From contig JBOHQK010000087.1 in NCBI GenBank assembly GCA_050732195.1, forward strand, positions 1 to 5,331: a stretch of 5,331 nt of DNA, read 5' to 3'. The DNA is from JACPAU01 sp050732195. Lineage in GTDB: Bacteria > Methylomirabilota > Methylomirabilia > Methylomirabilales > JACPAU01. A model generated the notes under the pieces. It saw nothing but the letters and a program-made list of their open reading frames with translations. It did not search any database and was not told where the DNA came from. Shown one piece after another: positions 1-5,266 of the stretch (position 1 is the stretch's first letter; the number at the start of each line of letters is the position of its first letter). Made by a program: the position numbers and the translations under genes.

Positions 1-669
1 CGCCACACCCGCATCTACTTCTCCATGCTCACGCTGGCCTTCGGCATGATGATCTACTCCATCGCCTGGAAGTGGCGCGATTTCACGGGGGGGGACGACG
101 GGCTGGTGGGCATCCCGCGGGCGCCCCTGGAACTCCCCGGCCTCCTCTCCGTCTCCCTGTCCACCATGGAGCGCTACTACTACTTCGTGCTGGTGGTCTC
201 GCTCCTCGCCATCTGGGCCATGTATCGGCTCGTCCACTCCCCCCTCGGGCTGACCCTCCAGGGGATCCGGGACAGCGAGAGCCGGGCCGCCTTTGCGGGG
301 GTCTCGGTCAGGGGCTATCGCCTCATCGCCTTCACCATCGCCGGGCTCTACGCGGGGCTGGCGGGCGCGCTGCTGCCCCCCCTGGAGAATACGGTCACGC
401 CGCCCATCGCCCACTGGAGCAGTTCCGCGGACCCGGTCCTGGCCACCCTGCTGGGCGGGGTCCATACCTTTGCCGGCCCCATCGCCGGCGCGTTCCTGTT
501 CTTCGTGATCAAGGATCTCATCGTCCGCTTCACCGAGTACTGGCCCCTGGTCCTGGGCATCATCGTGGTCATCCTGGTGATGGGCTTCCGCGGAGGCGTG
601 GTCAGCATCGTGGCCGAGGCGCTGGGTGCCCGGCGCGGCGCGCGGTCGGGGGCGGGGGAGCGGGAGTGA
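1..669 (+). CDS. livM: Branched-chain amino acid-type ABC transporter permease (LivM-like), 5' partial
   Basis: This is the C-terminal 222 residues of an inner-membrane permease of the hydrophobic amino acid uptake (HAAT) ABC family. The frame is open from base 1, so the true start and N-terminal helices lie outside the window; full LivM proteins are usually 300-420 residues. Seen in the sequence: an early segment with YFSMLTLAFGMM and the loop TGGDDGLVGIPR, both typical of LivM; a hydrophobic helix with YYYFVLVVSLLAIWAMYRL; the cytoplasmic coupling (EAA-like) loop SPLGLTLQGIRDSESRAAFA, which docks on the ATPases; then AGLYAGLAGALL, a LLGGVHTFAGPIAGAF segment and a last helix with YWPLVLGIIVVILVMGFRGG. 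The stop codon overlaps the next gene's GTG start (GTGA). With LivH, probably encoded upstream, it would form the translocation channel. The actual substrate cannot be read from the sequence; HAAT systems also carry amides, urea and aromatic or keto acids. Confidence 0.93.
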   Translation, partial: RHTRIYFSMLTLAFGMMIYSIAWKWRDFTGGDDGLVGIPRAPLELPGLLSVSLSTMERYYYFVLVVSLLAIWAMYRLVHSPLGLTLQGIRDSESRAAFAGVSVRGYRLIAFTIAGLYAGLAGALLPPLENTVTPPIAHWSSSADPVLATLLGGVHTFAGPIAGAFLFFVIKDLIVRFTEYWPLVLGIIVVILVMGFRGGVVSIVAEALGARRGARSGAGERE

Positions 670-1424
670 GCGAGATCCTGCGAACCGAAGCCCTCCGGAA
701 GTCCTTCGGGAAGCTGGCGGCGGTGGACGGCGTGGACCTGCGCCTCATGGAGGGGGTGCTCACGGCGGTGATCGGCCCCAACGGGGCCGGGAAGACCACG
801 CTGATCAACCTGCTCAGCGGCGCGCTCCCGCTCGATTCTGGCCGGGTGTTCTTCCGGGGGGAGGACATCACCGAGCTGGACAGCCACGTGCGGGTCCGGC
901 GGGGGCTCACCCGCTCCTTCCAGGTGATGAACATCTTCCCCCGGCTGACGGTGCGGGAGAACCTCCTCCTGCCCGTCCTCGCCCGCCTGGGCCGGACCCT
1001 CCGGCCCTTCTCGGCCGTCGCCGCCGACGCGGATGCCCTCACCGAGGGGGAGCGGTTGCTGCGGGACGTGGGCCTCTGGGGGGAGCGGGACCGGCGGGCC
1101 GGCGCCCTCTCCCACGGGGACCAGCGACGCCTGGAGTTGGGCCTCGCCGTCGCGACGGCTCCCGCCCTCTGCCTCCTGGACGAGCCGTCGTCGGGGATGA
1201 ACCCGCTCGAGCGGACGGGGGTGCTGGAGTTGATTCGGAAACTGTCCGCGGAGCGGAAGACGACCTTCGTCATCGTGGAGCACGACATGGACGTGGTCTT
1301 CTCCCTCGCCGAGCGGATCGTCGTCATGAACCGGGGGCGAATTCTCGCCGACGGGCTCCCCGACGCGATCCGGGAGAACCGCGAGGTGCGCGACACCTAC
1401 CTGGGGGAGGAGGGGACGGGGTGA
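666..1424 (+). CDS. livG: Branched-chain amino acid-type ABC transporter ATP-binding protein (LivG-like)
   Basis: This is a cytoplasmic ATPase subunit, 252 residues, the usual LivG length. Visible motifs: Walker A GPNGAGKT (37-44), Q-loop Gln86 in TRSFQVMNIFPRLTVRENL, signature LSHGDQR (148-154), Walker B LCLLDEP (168-174) with catalytic Glu173, D-loop SSGMNP (175-180) and H-loop His206 in VIVEHDMDVVF. The SFQ..NIFPRLTVRENL stretch and the GMNP D-loop are characteristic of LivG rather than LivF. I chose the GTG at 666 because it overlaps the livM stop as GTGA, has a GGGGGAG ribosome binding site at 654-660, and puts the first strand (ILRTEALRKSFGKLAAVDGV) at the normal place; extending upstream only reads out-of-frame livM sequence. 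All nucleotide-binding motifs are intact, so it should be active as a heterodimer with the LivF-like subunit encoded next. Confidence 0.95.
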   Translation: MSEILRTEALRKSFGKLAAVDGVDLRLMEGVLTAVIGPNGAGKTTLINLLSGALPLDSGRVFFRGEDITELDSHVRVRRGLTRSFQVMNIFPRLTVRENLLLPVLARLGRTLRPFSAVAADADALTEGERLLRDVGLWGERDRRAGALSHGDQRRLELGLAVATAPALCLLDEPSSGMNPLERTGVLELIRKLSAERKTTFVIVEHDMDVVFSLAERIVVMNRGRILADGLPDAIRENREVRDTYLGEEGTG

Positions 1425-2125
1425 TCCTCCAGGTCGAGAGCCTCGTCACGGGATACGGCGGGAGCGTCGTGGTGCACGGGGTTTCGCTGGACGTTCGGCA
1501 GGGGGAGATCGTCTGCCTCCTGGGGCGCAACGGGGCCGGAAAGACCACGACCCTGCGGTGCATCATGGGGCTGACGCCGTCCCGATCGGGCAGCATCCGG
1601 TTCAAGGGGACAGAGGTCGCCGGCCGGCAGCCCTTTGAGATCGCGCGGCTCGGGATCGGCTATGTCCCCGACGACCGCCGCATCTTCCCGGACCTGACGG
1701 TCGAGGAGAACCTGGAGATCGCCCGGCGGACCGCCGCGCAGAAGGATGGCCGGTGGACGGCCGAGCGGGTGTATGATCTCTTCCCGGTGCTTCGGCAGCT
1801 CCGGATGAGCCGGGGGAACCACCTCAGCGGCGGCGAGCAGAAGATGCTCGCCATCGGCCGGGCGCTGATGAAGAGCCCCGATCTCCTCCTGCTGGACGAG
1901 CCGGTCGAGGGTCTGGCGCCGCTGGTGGTGAAGCACCTCATCGAGGTCCTCCGGGAGATCCGCACGGGAGGGGTGACCATCCTGCTGGCCGACCAGAACC
2001 TCAAGTTCTGCCGCAAGCTGGCGGACCGCGGCTATATCATGGAGAAGGGGCTGATTCAGCACGCGGGGTCCATGGAGGTCATCTGGCAAAACGAGGAGGT
2101 CGTTAGACAGTACCTGGCGTTGTAG
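1421..2125 (+). CDS. livF: Branched-chain amino acid-type ABC transporter ATP-binding protein (LivF-like)
   Basis: This is the second ATPase subunit, 234 residues, normal for LivF. Motifs: Walker A GRNGAGKT (35-42), the segment IGYVPDDRRIFPDLTVEENL (79-98), signature LSGGEQK (135-141), Walker B LLLLDEP (155-161) with Glu160, and GLAP (164-167) in place of a standard D-loop. Two canonical residues differ, as they normally do in LivF proteins: the Q-loop position reads VPDDR (the family usually has VPEGR), and the H-loop histidine is replaced in LLADQN (family VEQN). The partner LivG keeps both, so the two ATP sites are probably unequal. The GTG start at 1421 overlaps the livG stop as GTGA, with GGAGGAGG at 1406-1413 as ribosome binding site, which points to translational coupling. 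It acts on the cytoplasmic face of the LivHM channel. Confidence 0.95.
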   Translation: MILQVESLVTGYGGSVVVHGVSLDVRQGEIVCLLGRNGAGKTTTLRCIMGLTPSRSGSIRFKGTEVAGRQPFEIARLGIGYVPDDRRIFPDLTVEENLEIARRTAAQKDGRWTAERVYDLFPVLRQLRMSRGNHLSGGEQKMLAIGRALMKSPDLLLLDEPVEGLAPLVVKHLIEVLREIRTGGVTILLADQNLKFCRKLADRGYIMEKGLIQHAGSMEVIWQNEEVVRQYLAL

Positions 2126-2161
2126 CGGCGGAGGGGAGGGGCCGTTTGGCGCCGGTTGAGG

Positions 2162-2168
2162 AAAGGAG
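2162..2168 (+). promoter_or_regulatory. Ribosome binding site of the aldolase gene
   Basis: The sequence AAAGGAG lies 6 bases before the ATG at 2175. It fixes that ATG as the start and lets the aldolase be translated independently, unlike the GTGA-coupled liv genes. No convincing promoter is visible in the 49-base gap after livF, so transcription from the liv operon is the simpler reading. Confidence 0.75.
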
Positions 2169-2174
2169 CAGAGC

Positions 2175-3062
2175 ATGGGCAGGTTCGTCGGCGTCCTCCC
2201 CCCGGTGAGCACCCCCTTCGGGCCGGACGGCAGCCTGGCCCTGGAGCACCTGGCGGCGAATCTCACGGCCTGGCACGGCACCGGGCTGTCGGGCTACCTT
2301 CTTCTCGGGAGCAACGCGGAGACCGTCACCCTCACGGAGGAGGAGAAGCTCCGCATCCTGGAGACGGCCCGGGCGCACGTCCCGCGGGACCGGCTGCTTC
2401 TGGCCGGGACCGGGATGGAGGGGACGGCGGCCACGATTGCCCTCACGAAGGCGGCGGCCCGCCTGGGGGCGGACGCCGCCCTCGTCGTGACCCCGGGATA
2501 CTATCGGGCCCAGATGCGGGCCCGGGAGGTTATCGCCCACTACACCGCCGTGGCCGATGCCTCCCCCATCCCGGTCCTGATCTACAACGTCCCCCAGTTC
2601 ACGGGCGTGACGGTGGAGCCCGAGGTGGTGGCGCGTCTGGCCGAGCACGGGAACATCGTGGGGATGAAGGACTCCGCCGGAAACGTCACGACCCTGACCG
2701 GGTACCTGCGGGTGGCACCGGAGGGATTTGCCGTCTTCGTCGGGTCGGCGGCGGTCTTCTACGCCGGCCTCGCCCTCGGGGCCTGCGGGGGGATCCTCGC
2801 CCTGGCCAACGCCGGCCCCCGGGCCTGCGTGGAGCTGTACACCCTCGCCCGGGAGGGGAAGGGGGCGGAGGCCGCCGCCCTGCAGCGCCGGCTCCTCCCG
2901 GCCGTCCAGGCCGTCACCACCCGCTTCGGGATCGGGGGGCTCAAGCACGCCATGGACCTGCTCGGCTACTACGGCGGGCCGCCCCGGGCCCCGCTCCTGC
3001 CCCCCACGGAGGCGGAGCGGGCCGAGATCCGGGACGCGCTCGCGGTGTCCGGGCTACTCTAG
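2175..3062 (+). CDS. DapA-superfamily class I aldolase, resembling 4-hydroxy-2-oxoglutarate aldolase (HOGA1-like)
   Basis: A 295-residue (beta/alpha)8 lyase of the DHDPS/NAL family, full length. The Schiff-base lysine is Lys165 in NIVGMKDSAGN and the catalytic tyrosine is Tyr137 in IYNVPQFTG. Family features include STPFGPDGSL near the N-terminus and VTPGYYR at 105-111. Two points argue against lysine-pathway dihydrodipicolinate synthase: the GTTGE substrate loop is GSNAE (45-49), and the arginine that binds aspartate semialdehyde in E. coli DapA (Arg138) is Phe142 here. From memory of the mammalian mitochondrial enzyme HOGA1, many stretches match closely: GSN.E, RLLLAG, GADAA.VVTP.YYR, SPIPV, NIVGMKDS, RFGI.GLK..MD..GYYGGP.RAPL. 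HOGA1 cleaves 4-hydroxy-2-oxoglutarate to pyruvate and glyoxylate in hydroxyproline breakdown. The family call is firm. The substrate is inferred; other keto-acid aldolases or dehydratases of this superfamily remain possible. It follows livF in the same orientation, suggesting that it acts on something derived from the imported compound. Confidence 0.9.
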   Translation: MGRFVGVLPPVSTPFGPDGSLALEHLAANLTAWHGTGLSGYLLLGSNAETVTLTEEEKLRILETARAHVPRDRLLLAGTGMEGTAATIALTKAAARLGADAALVVTPGYYRAQMRAREVIAHYTAVADASPIPVLIYNVPQFTGVTVEPEVVARLAEHGNIVGMKDSAGNVTTLTGYLRVAPEGFAVFVGSAAVFYAGLALGACGGILALANAGPRACVELYTLAREGKGAEAAALQRRLLPAVQAVTTRFGIGGLKHAMDLLGYYGGPPRAPLLPPTEAERAEIRDALAVSGLL

Positions 3063-3291
3063 TGCCGGGCCAAGTCATGCGGCCCCATCCTGACAGACGG
3101 TTCTGCCGCGGGTCCTGTCGCCGGCGTGCCCCACTCGCGGCCGGGCTTCGTCACCCGCTCAGCCCCTTCCGCAATTCGCGGAATTGCGGAAGGAGGCCGA
3201 GGGGGTCCCACTCGGCCCGGCCGCTCGGGGGCCCCGCCCGGCGCCACCCGCGGCTCGGCTGCAATCCTCGCCGCAATTCGTTGGCCCGGCA
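3063..3291. repeat. Long nested imperfect inverted repeat filling the intergenic region
   Basis: The two halves of this stretch are imperfect reverse complements around a centre near 3179. Perfectly pairing blocks, from outside in: TGCCGGGCCAA (3063-3073) with 3281-3291; TGCGG (3078-3082) with CCGCA (3271-3275); GCCGCGGGT (3105-3113) with 3246-3254; GCGGCCGGGC (3137-3146) with 3215-3224; a bulged stem around 3153-3164 with 3195-3206; and a 13-bp core, 3165-3177 with 3181-3193, around a GCG loop. The order and near-constant centre show one palindromic unit rather than chance hairpins. It begins one base after the aldolase stop codon. It may be a decayed palindromic mobile element (MITE-like), or a long RNA hairpin that ends or stabilises the upstream transcript. 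No clear target-site duplication is visible at its edges. The open frames inside it on both strands are by-products of the repeat and look alike because of it. Confidence 0.8.
3165..3193. terminator. Central 13-bp perfect hairpin, possible terminator or RNA-stabilising stem
   Basis: The core CCTTCCGCAATTC / GAATTGCGGAAGG pairs perfectly around a three-base GCG loop and continues outward with a one-base bulge (A3194) into further G:C pairs. It lies 103 bases after the aldolase stop. There is no run of T after it on either strand, so it is not a canonical intrinsic terminator. Transcript-end function is inferred only from position and stem strength. CCGCAATTCG also recurs as a direct repeat at 3169-3178 and 3271-3280. 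Confidence 0.4.
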
Positions 3292-3369
3292 GCGTAGTCG
3301 TCGCGTGGCGAGAAGGGACGATTCGTCGGAGTGATCTAGGGCGAGGGGAGAAAACCGAAAGGGGAAGAC

Positions 3370-3546
3370 ATGATTGATAAAGAACTCCTGGAGATCCTGG
3401 CCTGCCCCGCCTGCAAGGCGGAGGTGCGGCTGGACGAGCCGGCCAAGCGGATCGTCTGCGCGCAGTGCGGCCGGCGCTACCCGATCCGGGACGGGATCCC
3501 GGTGATGCTCATTGACGAGGCCGAAGGCGGCCCGGGGAAGGCGTAG
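3370..3546 (+). CDS. Trm112/UPF0434 (YcaR)-type small zinc-ribbon protein
   Basis: A complete 58-residue protein starting MIDKELLEILACPACK. Four cysteines form a zinc ribbon: Cys12 and Cys15 (CPAC) and Cys30 and Cys33 (CAQC). They are followed by GRRYPIRDGIPVMLIDEA, the conserved C-terminal signature of the Trm112p-like family. Length is normal for bacterial members (about 55-70 residues). In archaea and eukaryotes Trm112 is the activating partner of several tRNA, rRNA and protein methyltransferases. Bacterial UPF0434 proteins are poorly characterised and often sit near lpxK or kdsB, which are not seen here. The start is supported by the purine-rich GAAAGGGGAAG at 3357-3367, ending just before the ATG. 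The gene stands between the palindromic intergenic region and the convergent phosphoesterase gene, with 21 bases to the latter's stop codon. The family call is confident; the partner is unknown. Confidence 0.9.
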   Translation: MIDKELLEILACPACKAEVRLDEPAKRIVCAQCGRRYPIRDGIPVMLIDEAEGGPGKA

Positions 3547-3567
3547 GGGAACGGGCGGGCCGGCCGC

Positions 3568-4401
3568 TCAGCCCGGAGGGGGACGCCCGGCAGCGGCATA
3601 GAGCCGGAGGACGTGCTCCCAGGGAAGGCGGACCCGCCCCAGGAGCACCTCCCCCTTGATCTCCCCGTGGCAGTCAGAGCCCCCCGTCAGGAGCAGGCCG
3701 TGGGCCTCGGCAGCCCGGCAGACGGCTAACGTGTCCGCGGGGTCGTGGCCGATGTGGTAGGCCTCCAGGCCCCGGAGGCCCTCCCGGGCGAGGCGCGGGA
3801 CCTCGTCCAGGACACCGGAGCGGACCGGGTGGGCCAGAACGGGGATCCCCTCGGCCGCCCGGACCAGGGCGATCGCCTCGGCCGCGGTGAACCCGGTCCG
3901 GGGGACGTAGGCCGGCTTGCCCCGCCCCAGGTACCGGTCGAAGGCCTCCTGCACGCTCCCGACCTTTCCTGCCTCGACCAGCGCGACGGCCACGTGTGGC
4001 CGCCCGAGCGTCCCGCGCCCCCCCGCCTCCTCCACCGCCGCCATCGGGATCCGCACGCCCATTGCCTGGAGCCTGGAGAGGATGGCCGCCGCCCGCGCCC
4101 GCCGCTCGGCGGCGAAGCGCGCCAGGGCCGCCCGCAGCGCCGGGTCCTTCCACCGGATGAGATACCCCAGGAGGTGGATCTCGCGGTCCCCCTCGTCCAC
4201 GGACAACTCCACGCCCGGGATGGCGTGCAGGCCCGCGCCCGCGGCGGCCGCCAGGAACTCGGGGAGCCCGTCCACGGTGTCGTGGTCCGTGAGGGCGATG
4301 GCGGCGAGCCCGGCGGCGGCCGCGCGCCGGACCACCTCTGCGGGGGGAAAGGAGCCGTCGGAGTAGTAGGAGTGGAGGTGCAGGTCGGCGGCGCCGGTCA
4401 C
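3568..4401 (-). CDS. PHP-domain metal-dependent phosphoesterase (TrpH/YciV, RNase AM type)
   Basis: A 277-residue cytoplasmic phosphoesterase of the polymerase-and-histidinol-phosphatase fold. All expected metal ligands are present: His8 and His10 (DLHLHS), Asp15 (SDG), His40 (TDHDT), Glu65 (GVELS), His76 (EIHLLGY), His191 (LAHP), Asp243 and His245 (GSDCHG). The middle region, with TLGRPHVAVALVEAG (131-145) and FDRYLGRGKPAYVP (154-167), is the insertion typical of the TrpH/YciV subgroup. Characterised members are the E. coli 5'-3' exoribonuclease RNase AM and the 3',5'-nucleoside bisphosphate phosphatase of Chromobacterium, so activity on RNA 5' ends or on pAp is the best guess. Start: GTG at 4401, preceded on its strand by AAGGA seven bases away. 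It lies 31 bases downstream of the sugar-transporter ATPase remnant on the same strand and was probably co-transcribed with it before that gene was broken. Confidence 0.92.
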   Translation of the reverse strand: MTGAADLHLHSYYSDGSFPPAEVVRRAAAAGLAAIALTDHDTVDGLPEFLAAAAGAGLHAIPGVELSVDEGDREIHLLGYLIRWKDPALRAALARFAAERRARAAAILSRLQAMGVRIPMAAVEEAGGRGTLGRPHVAVALVEAGKVGSVQEAFDRYLGRGKPAYVPRTGFTAAEAIALVRAAEGIPVLAHPVRSGVLDEVPRLAREGLRGLEAYHIGHDPADTLAVCRAAEAHGLLLTGGSDCHGEIKGEVLLGRVRLPWEHVLRLYAAAGRPPPG

Positions 4402-4432
4402 GCGGGGATCCTTCGACCGGGCGGCGGGAGGG

Positions 4433-5089
4433 TCAGCGGATCACCTGCTCGGTCTCCGGGTCGAAGAAGTGCATCTTGTCTTCGGCCAGGGCGAGGCGGA
4501 CGCGGTCCTTGACCCGAACCGCAAGGTGCGGGTCAACTCGGGCGGTGAGGGTGTCCGTGCCGGCCTGCAGGTCCAGGAGGACATCGGCCCCGAGCGGCTC
4601 CACCACCTCCACGACGGCCTCGATGGTCGGCCGGCCGTCCGTCCCGGTGGCGGCGGTGATGTCCTCAGGCCGGATGCCGAAGGTGACCCTCCGCCCCGTG
4701 TAGGGCTGCAGGGCCGCCGTGCGCGCGGCCGGGACCGGGACCCGGAAGCCGTCGGCCACGAGGGTCAGGCGGCCGTCGGCCGGCTGCACCGTGGTCGGGA
4801 TGAAGTTCATGGCGGGGGAGCCGATGAACCCGGCCACGAACCGGTTCACGGGGTTCGCGTACACCTGGAGCGGCGGGCCCACCTGGTGGATCCGGCCGTC
4901 CCGCATCACCACGATCCGGTCCCCCATGGTCATCGCCTCCACCTGGTCGTGGGTTACGTAGACGATGGTCGCCTGCAGCCGCTGGTGGAGCTTCTTCAGC
5001 TCGACCCGCATCTGGACCCGCAGCTTGGCGTCCAGGTTCGAGAGCGGCTCGTCGAGGAGGAACGCCGCCGGCTCGCTGACGATGGCCCG
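4433..5089 (-). pseudogene. UgpC/MalK/MsmX-type sugar ABC importer ATPase, truncated at the 5' end
   Basis: The preserved 218 residues are the second half of a carbohydrate-uptake (CUT1) ATPase, normally about 360 residues. Present: RAIV, then Walker B FLLDEP, D-loop LSNLDAKLR, H-loop YVTHDQVEAMTMGDRIVVM, the linker FVAGFIGSPAMNFIP and the C-terminal MOP/TOBE-like regulatory domain including FGIRPEDI and the end MHFFDPETEQVIR. Missing: Walker A, Q-loop and the LSGGQ signature. LSGGQ should lie about ten codons before RAIV, but that frame reads MGPVTCCSFRTGA instead, and I see no LSGGQ in the other two minus frames. The frame happens to stay open to an ATG at 5287, so automatic annotation may report a 284-residue protein; its first 66 or so residues do not resemble an ABC ATPase. 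Without Walker A it cannot bind ATP normally. Whether this is a real genomic deletion or an assembly join cannot be told from the sequence. Confidence 0.85.
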
Positions 5090-5112
5090 GGCTCCTGTCC
5101 GGAAAGAGCAGC

Positions 5113-5241
5113 ATGTCACAGGGCCCATTGCGCCCAGGCTGCCAGATGCGGACCTGCGCGTCCTGCGGGCGACGCGCCATGTTCCATCTCGAGCCTGACG
5201 TCGGCTGGGCAAGATGCTCGGAATGCCGGCGATACGCGTGA
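5113..5241 (+). CDS. Possible 42-residue zinc-ribbon microprotein
   Basis: An unrecognised small open frame, MSQGPLRPGCQ followed by MRTCASCGRR...WARCSECRRYA, that ends in TGA. It has two CxxC knuckles, Cys15/Cys18 and Cys35/Cys38, separated by 16 residues, a spacing that fits a one-zinc ribbon; another cysteine is at position 10. GGAAAGAG at 5101-5108 stands four bases before the ATG at 5113. An inner ATG at 5146 would give 31 residues and keeps both knuckles. The ORF lies entirely in the sequence beyond the breakpoint of the minus-strand ATPase gene and runs opposite to it. Paired CxxC motifs with GRR/RRY after them are unlikely by chance but not impossible in high-GC DNA. A DNA-, RNA- or protein-binding role would be typical for such a fold; no specific function is proposed. 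Confidence 0.45.
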   Translation: MSQGPLRPGCQMRTCASCGRRAMFHLEPDVGWARCSECRRYA

Positions 5242-5266
5242 CCACAGGCCTGAAACAGGAAGTTTG

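Noticed and set aside
348..1396. Long open frames on the minus strand across livM and livG.
   Set aside because: They are antisense to firmly identified genes, are rich in Arg, Pro and Gly as expected of high-GC shadow frames, and show no recognisable domain.
1421..2125. Missing Q-loop glutamine and H-loop histidine in the second ATPase.
   Set aside because: LivF proteins commonly read VPEGR and VEQN at these places, so this is normal for the family and not a sign of decay.
3292..3369. A sigma70-type promoter upstream of the zinc-ribbon gene.
   Set aside because: I looked for paired -35 and -10 boxes and found only weak, poorly spaced matches; the stretch otherwise holds just the purine-rich ribosome binding region.
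3059..3377. Open frames on both strands within the intergenic region, sharing PSAI..IAEG-like stretches.
   Set aside because: The likeness between the two strands follows directly from the inverted repeat; neither has a convincing ribosome binding site or known family.
3547..3567. A terminator between the convergent zinc-ribbon and phosphoesterase genes.
   Set aside because: The 21-base gap is G+C-rich with a GGCCGGCC palindrome but has no stable longer stem and no T-tract, so it cannot be supported.
3674..4512. Long + strand and alternative minus-strand frames over the phosphoesterase gene.
   Set aside because: They overlap a PHP protein with all metal ligands intact and have low-complexity composition.
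5094..5122. CCTGT...ACAGG inverted pair at the ATPase breakpoint, as a possible insertion-sequence end.
   Set aside because: Five-base arms around a 19-base loop are too short to support an element end, and no transposase or second end is visible in the 210 bases that follow.
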